This document shows, in pieces, positions 5,514 through 8,923 of a stretch of 8,923 nt of DNA. Source of the stretch: an uncultured Campylobacteraceae bacterium (lineage in GTDB: Bacteria > Campylobacterota > Campylobacteria > Campylobacterales > Arcobacteraceae). Location: the NCBI GenBank assembly GCA_913057765.1, contig CAJXPH010000105.1, positions 1-8,923 of the forward strand, in the 5' to 3' direction. The translations under genes were made by a program, and so were the position numbers. The notes below the pieces were generated by a model, which had not been told where the DNA came from, made no database searches, and worked only from the letters and a program-made list of their open reading frames with translations. Within the stretch, counting starts at the first letter, position 1. Each line of letters opens with the position of its first letter.

Positions 5514-6628
5514 ACAAATTTTTTAATAAATTCTTTTTTATTTTTCTTATACTCAAGTATGCATTCTCTACATATGCATGCTTTTAGTTTATACTCAATT
5601 GGAATAAATTTTCTTAAATCTTCAGGTACTTTTATTTCATTGCACCAGCAATTACTTGCTTCATTAACCATACAGTTATTATCTTTTTTACAAAATGGAC
5701 AAGCCTTTGGATTAATAAACATGTTCCCTCTTTTAAATATCAGGTTTTTAAGTGTTTTTTCTTTATTATTAGTAACAAATGTATCCAAATTTTCAAGTCT
5801 TTTTATATATTTAAATTCAGGAGCATTCTCTTTAAATAACTCTTTCATAAAAGTAGTATCAAGCTCAGGAGCATTTAAACAAGATAATACTGTACACTCT
5901 TTTGAAGCTAATTGATCTAACCTTTTTACAATCTTTTCATAATCAGCAGTTGCAGCGAAACTTCCTTTTTGGAAAGAAGGTGGATCTATAATTATCACAT
6001 CATAAGGAGCATCTTTTTTTATTCTACTCCATGATTTTAAAATATTATATGGTAAAAATTTTACTTTTTTTGTATCGTGATTATTTAAATGGTGGTTCTT
6101 TCGTCCAGTAGTTAAAGCACCCTTTGCCATATCCACATTAACAACTTGTTTTGCACCACCTTCAATTGCACTAACTGAAAAAGCACAAGTATAAGAAAAA
6201 AGATTTAATACATTTTTTTCTTTTGAGATACTTTGTATATACTCTCGCCCTATTTTCATATCTGGAAAAATTCCAATATTTCTATTTGAAAAATTTATAC
6301 TGTATTTTAAACCATTTTCAATTGCAAATAATTCATCTTCAATAATTCCAAAAATAATTTCAATTGGAGCTTTAGATAAATATCTTCTTTGCACAATAAA
6401 AGATTTAAAAGCATTCTTTTTTGCAATATCTTCAAGTAGAGATATTAACTCTTGTTCTAATATTACTTCTTCATAAAAAGATACAAAAAGAATTGAATCA
6501 ATACTATCAACAGTTAAATACTTAAAATCATCAAAAAAATTTCCTCGTCCATGAAAAATCCTTTTAAACTCTAGATTCTTATCTTTTAAATTTTCTAAAA
6601 TTAACTCTTCTAAATCATTAATATTCAT
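5510..6628 (-). CDS. RlmI-like SAM methyltransferase fused to a Cys-rich CWC domain
   Basis: This is a cytosolic, two-part protein of 372 residues. Residues about 1-300 form a class I SAM-dependent methyltransferase of the COG1092/RlmI type (23S rRNA cytosine-C5). It has NRNIGIFPDMKIGREY (115-130), SAM motif I VLNLFSYTCAF (140-150), acidic VDMAKGA (165-171), motif IV IIIDPPSF (212-219) and LSCLNAP (248-254), with Cys250 where RlmI has its catalytic cysteine. The N-terminal PUA domain of RlmI is absent. Residues 303-372 form a Cys_rich_CWC module with eight cysteines (C310, C313, C319, C327, C329, C351, C353, C356), including CWC and CICREC. Such modules are usually stand-alone small proteins; metal binding is likely. 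ATG303 (5720-5722) has AGAGGG just before it, so a separate CWC product may also be made. The stop overlaps that of the PAS gene. The exact target RNA base is unproven. Confidence 0.88.
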   Translation of the reverse strand: MNINDLEELILENLKDKNLEFKRIFHGRGNFFDDFKYLTVDSIDSILFVSFYEEVILEQELISLLEDIAKKNAFKSFIVQRRYLSKAPIEIIFGIIEDELFAIENGLKYSINFSNRNIGIFPDMKIGREYIQSISKEKNVLNLFSYTCAFSVSAIEGGAKQVVNVDMAKGALTTGRKNHHLNNHDTKKVKFLPYNILKSWSRIKKDAPYDVIIIDPPSFQKGSFAATADYEKIVKRLDQLASKECTVLSCLNAPELDTTFMKELFKENAPEFKYIKRLENLDTFVTNNKEKTLKNLIFKRGNMFINPKACPFCKKDNNCMVNEASNCWCNEIKVPEDLRKFIPIEYKLKACICRECILEYKKNKKEFIKKFV

Positions 6629-6710
6629 CTATTATCCATATTTTTTTGTATTCTACTAAAATAATATATAATATTAAGAATCAAGTATTAATTGTAGCTT
6701 TTAAGAAACT

Positions 6711-6716
6711 ATTATA
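6711..6716 (-). promoter_or_regulatory. Putative -10 box for the methyltransferase gene
   Basis: TATAAT on the minus strand (reading TTCTATAATAG) lies 11 nt past the greB stop and 82 nt before the methyltransferase ATG. The 99-nt gap between the genes suggests a separate or additional promoter here. A weak 6-bp hairpin (6716-6721 with 6729-6734) overlaps the greB stop and is not convincing as a terminator. Confidence 0.4.
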
Positions 6717-6727
6717 GAATAAAAGTA

Positions 6728-7210
6728 TTATTCTGGTTTATATAAACTTATTTCTAGAACTTCATACTCATAAGAAGTACTATTTATTTTAAACTCAAAT
6801 TCTTCATTTAAAGATTTACCTAATAAAACCTTTCCTAATGGAGATTTATTAGAAATTTTATTCTCATTAGGATTAGTTTCATAAGTTCCAACTATTATAT
6901 ATTTTTTTTCTTCATTTGTATCCAAATCAAGAAGCTTTACACAAGAGCCAAAATTAATTTTTGTATGTGGTATTTTTGAAGTTTCAATTACATCAGAGTT
7001 ATTAATAATCTTAGCTAAAAACCTTAATCTTTTATCAATATTCCGAAGCATCTCTTTTGCAGAAATATATTCTGCATTTTCACTTCTATCTCCATGGGCA
7101 GCTGCAATTTCTTTTTCTTTTACCCAATAAGGTTTTTCTACTTCTGCAAGTTTTTTAAACTCTTTGACAATTATTTGATATCCATACTCTGTTATTAATT
7201 CATTTTGCAT
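6728..7210 (-). CDS. greB: Transcription elongation factor GreB
   Basis: GreB binds the RNA polymerase secondary channel and stimulates cleavage of backtracked RNA so that stalled elongation can restart. The 160-residue protein has the usual Gre layout: an N-terminal antiparallel coiled coil (about 1-75) and a C-terminal FKBP-like domain (about 80-160). The coiled-coil tip reads GDRSENAEY (40-48), with Asp41 and Glu44, the acidic pair that holds the catalytic magnesium. The GDRSENA form is GreB-like rather than the GDLKENA of GreA. LITEYGYQ (5-12), IDKRLRFLAKII (58-69) and NFGSCVKL (106-113) also follow E. coli GreB. It starts 5 nt after the stop of the glutamate synthase-like gene with only a weak ribosome site (GAAGTAG within that gene's end), which suggests translational coupling. 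GreA/GreB paralogue assignment is by motif only. Confidence 0.92.
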   Translation of the reverse strand: MQNELITEYGYQIIVKEFKKLAEVEKPYWVKEKEIAAAHGDRSENAEYISAKEMLRNIDKRLRFLAKIINNSDVIETSKIPHTKINFGSCVKLLDLDTNEEKKYIIVGTYETNPNENKISNKSPLGKVLLGKSLNEEFEFKINSTSYEYEVLEISLYKPE

Positions 7211-7215
7211 TTTAA

Positions 7216-8775
7216 CTACTTCATAAATCTTTCAAAATCTAGAGGATACGGTTTATTAAGTAAGTCACCTACTCTTATTGGAGTAAATAACTCATCATAT
7301 CTTTTGTAACTTGTTTGATCTAATCTTCTAAAAATGTGAGTTCTATCAAGCTTACTGCAATCATCAAGTCCAGCTGAAGCTAAAATTTCAACAAAACTCT
7401 CAACTGTTCCACTATGAAAATTTGCAACACGTTGTTTTTTATCTTCAACTACTAATCCTTTAGTAAATCTAGGATCTTGAGTAGCAACACCAGTAGGACA
7501 AGTATTTTTATGACAATCTAAAGCTTGAATACATCCAAGACTTAGCATCATCCCTCTTGCACTTGCACATAAATCAGCCCCTAGAGATAAAGCTTTAGTA
7601 ATATGCATACCATTTAATATTTTTCCAGAAGCTATAATTTTAATATCATCTTTTAAATCAAAACCTCTTAAGGAATCCACTACAAAAACTAAGGCTTCAC
7701 GCATAGGCATACCAACAGAATTTGTATATTCAAGAGGAGCGGCACCAGTTCCACCTTCACCACCATCTACTGAAATAAAATCAGGTTTAATATCAAGCTC
7801 AATCATAGCTTTACAGATATCAATAAATTCTTCTTTTCTTCCAATACAAAGTTTGAATCCAATAGGTTTTCCTCCAGATAAATCTCTCAAAATTTTTACA
7901 AATTTCAGTAAGCCTTCAACTGAGGAAAATGCACTATGAGTAGGAGGTGAATCAACTCTAGTATTAGCCTCAACACCTCTAATTTCTGCAATTTCTGCTG
8001 TATTTTTATATGCAGGCAAAATTCCACCATGTCCTGGTTTTGCACCTTGAGAAAGTTTAATTTCAATCATTTTTACATTTTGATTTTTTGATTTTTCTGC
8101 AAACTTTTCTTCATTGAAGGTACCATCTTCATTTCTACAACCAAAATAACCAGTACCTACTTGCCAAATCAAATCACAATTTGAAACTAAATGATATCTA
8201 CTTAATCCACCTTCTCCAGTGTTAAGTGCAAAATCTCCGATTTTTGCACCATGACCTAAAGACATAACTGCATTTGCACTTAATGCACCAAAACTCATAG
8301 CCGATACATTTAATATTGAAGCAGAGTAAGGTTTTTTACAATCTATTCCACCTATTGTTACTCTTGGACTTTGATCTAAATCATGTGCTTTCAAAGCTTT
8401 TAAAGAGTGCCCAATCCATTCATAGCCAGCTTTATATACATCAATTTTTGTACCAAAAGGAATTGTTCCTGCTAGTTTTTTTGAACGTCTATAAACTACT
8501 GTTCTCATTTGTCTACTAATAGGAACTCCATCAATATCTGATTCAATAAAATATTGTCTAAAAGGAGGTCTTAATTCTTCTAATACCCATCTCATTCTTC
8601 CAACTATAGGAAAGTTTCTCCATAAAGAATGTTTTGTTTGTTTTATATCATATAAACCAAGAAGAACAGATATTAAAAATATTACAGCAAGCCAAAGAAA
8701 AGACAAGTTTCCAATTGATAATATTATTACAACTATAGCACCAAAGATTATATAATTTTTAAATAGTTTAGGCAT
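7216..8775 (-). CDS. Membrane-anchored FMN-binding glutamate synthase-like protein
   Basis: This 519-residue protein carries the FMN/synthase barrel of glutamate synthase (COG0069, GltB central domain) without the N-terminal glutaminase domain or the GltB C-terminal beta-helix. Two hydrophobic segments (about 8-21 and 26-41) anchor the N-terminus in the membrane, with the barrel probably cytosolic. Barrel motifs are SAMSFGAL (158-165), NTGEGG (185-190), LSQGAKPGHGG (241-251), DSPPTH (275-280), SVDGGEGGTGAAP (335-347) and IASGKI (381-386). Cys415, Cys421 and Cys426 (GCIQALDCHKNTCPTG) keep the Cx5Cx4C pattern that binds the [3Fe-4S] cluster of GltB. Without a glutaminase domain it cannot use glutamine alone. 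The nitrogen donor, redox partner and product are unknown, and it should not be called gltB. AAAGAG (8781-8786) is the ribosome site. greB follows at 5 nt. Confidence 0.92.
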   Translation of the reverse strand: MPKLFKNYIIFGAIVVIILSIGNLSFLWLAVIFLISVLLGLYDIKQTKHSLWRNFPIVGRMRWVLEELRPPFRQYFIESDIDGVPISRQMRTVVYRRSKKLAGTIPFGTKIDVYKAGYEWIGHSLKALKAHDLDQSPRVTIGGIDCKKPYSASILNVSAMSFGALSANAVMSLGHGAKIGDFALNTGEGGLSRYHLVSNCDLIWQVGTGYFGCRNEDGTFNEEKFAEKSKNQNVKMIEIKLSQGAKPGHGGILPAYKNTAEIAEIRGVEANTRVDSPPTHSAFSSVEGLLKFVKILRDLSGGKPIGFKLCIGRKEEFIDICKAMIELDIKPDFISVDGGEGGTGAAPLEYTNSVGMPMREALVFVVDSLRGFDLKDDIKIIASGKILNGMHITKALSLGADLCASARGMMLSLGCIQALDCHKNTCPTGVATQDPRFTKGLVVEDKKQRVANFHSGTVESFVEILASAGLDDCSKLDRTHIFRRLDQTSYKRYDELFTPIRVGDLLNKPYPLDFERFMK

Positions 8776-8788
8776 TTAGACTCTTTTT

Positions 8789-8874
8789 TTAGGACATTAT
8801 ATTATTTATATCTTTAAATAATATCTCAAGATATTGTTTTTCTTTAAACTTCCCAAATAGGCTAAGAATAGTTA
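8789..8874 (-). CDS. Possible 3' end of a cut upstream gene
   Basis: On the minus strand, 28 codons are open from the contig edge to TAA at 8789-8791, ending in EKQYLEILFKDINNIMS. This sits 13 nt before the ATG of the glutamate synthase-like gene, an operon-like spacing. The composition is protein-like, but the stretch is too short to identify, and in AT-rich DNA an open run of this length can occur by chance. If it is real, the glutamate synthase-like gene is not the first gene of its unit. Confidence 0.35.
8796..8801 (-). promoter_or_regulatory. Putative -10 box for the glutamate synthase-like/greB unit
   Basis: An exact TATAAT on the minus strand, 20 nt before the ATG at 8775, predicts a leader of about 13 nt. 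It lies inside the possible cut reading frame, so it may be an internal promoter or chance. A 7-bp inverted repeat (8820-8826 with 8829-8835) lies just upstream. Confidence 0.35.
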
Positions 8875-8923
8875 CTGTCTCTTATACACATCTCCGAGCC
8901 CACGAGACCAGAGAGGATCTCGT
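8875..8923 (+). other. Illumina Nextera i7-side adapter (artefact)
   Basis: The last 49 bases are the 19-bp mosaic end in reverse orientation CTGTCTCTTATACACATCT (8875-8893), the read-2 primer site (8894-8908), the index CAGAGAGG (8909-8916, Nextera N708) and the start of the P7 tail (8917-8923). With the left adapter, this shows that both contig ends were built from untrimmed reads. Confidence 0.98.

Noticed and set aside
5559..5915. Plus-strand 118-codon frame opposite the CWC/methyltransferase gene
   Set aside because: Its histidine- and leucine-rich product is the antisense of cysteine- and lysine-rich codons; no independent support.
6716..6734. Rho-independent terminator after greB
   Set aside because: The only stem is 6 AT-rich pairs with a 7-nt loop and no U-tract, so it is not convincing.
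8316..8519. Plus-strand 67-codon frame inside the glutamate synthase-like gene
   Set aside because: It lies opposite conserved barrel sequence and has no domain features.
7216..8775. Annotation as the glutamate synthase large subunit gltB
   Set aside because: The protein is about one third of GltB length, lacks the glutaminase domain with its N-terminal cysteine, lacks the C-terminal beta-helix and has membrane segments. Only the FMN/Fe-S barrel is shared.
48..8874. CRISPR arrays, tRNA, rRNA, insertion sequences or riboswitches
   Set aside because: I read both strands for repeated spacers, cloverleaf-like blocks, transposase genes and long conserved leaders and found none. Intergenic gaps are 0-146 bp, too small for most of these.

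Overview
The window is one assembled contig whose two ends are uncut Illumina Nextera adapter (1-47 and 8875-8923). The biological sequence is therefore 48-8874, and the genes at its edges are cut by library construction or assembly, not by biology. The DNA is very AT-rich (roughly 20-38% GC by hand count of sample lines). Codon choice (AGA, TTA, AAA), promoters with a TATAAT -10 box but no clear -35 box, and the gene set (SstT, OFA-type carrier, CetB/Aer-like PAS protein, stand-alone FMN glutamate synthase-like protein) suggest Campylobacterota, most likely an Arcobacteraceae member. The taxonomic call is an inference.

Left part (48-2277): a 3'-truncated minus-strand gene with a probable PD-(D/E)XK-like nuclease fold diverges from a plus-strand pair. 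That pair is a lipoprotein with a papain/transglutaminase-like Cys-His-Asp arrangement, followed with zero spacing by a short-chain dehydrogenase. A perfect hairpin ends this unit, and its right arm also encodes the last codons of the converging sstT gene.

Middle (2269-5513): two minus-strand transporters, an OFA-family major facilitator and the Na+/serine-threonine symporter SstT, the latter with its own promoter and a leader hairpin. Across a divergent intergenic region holding a 13+13 bp palindrome lies a plus-strand single-domain PAS protein of the Aer/CetB redox-sensing type.

Right part (5510-8874): a minus-strand cluster. It runs from a possible cut upstream gene, through a membrane-anchored FMN/[3Fe-4S] glutamate synthase-like protein and GreB 5 nt downstream, to an RlmI-like methyltransferase fused to a cysteine-rich CWC domain. 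The PAS gene and the methyltransferase gene converge so tightly that they share the four bases TTAA as overlapping stop codons.

Most genes are ordinary housekeeping or transport genes. I see no clearly new multi-gene system. The best leads are the methyltransferase-CWC fusion with a possible internal start, the nuclease-like protein with a substituted catalytic lysine, and the lipoprotein/SDR couple.
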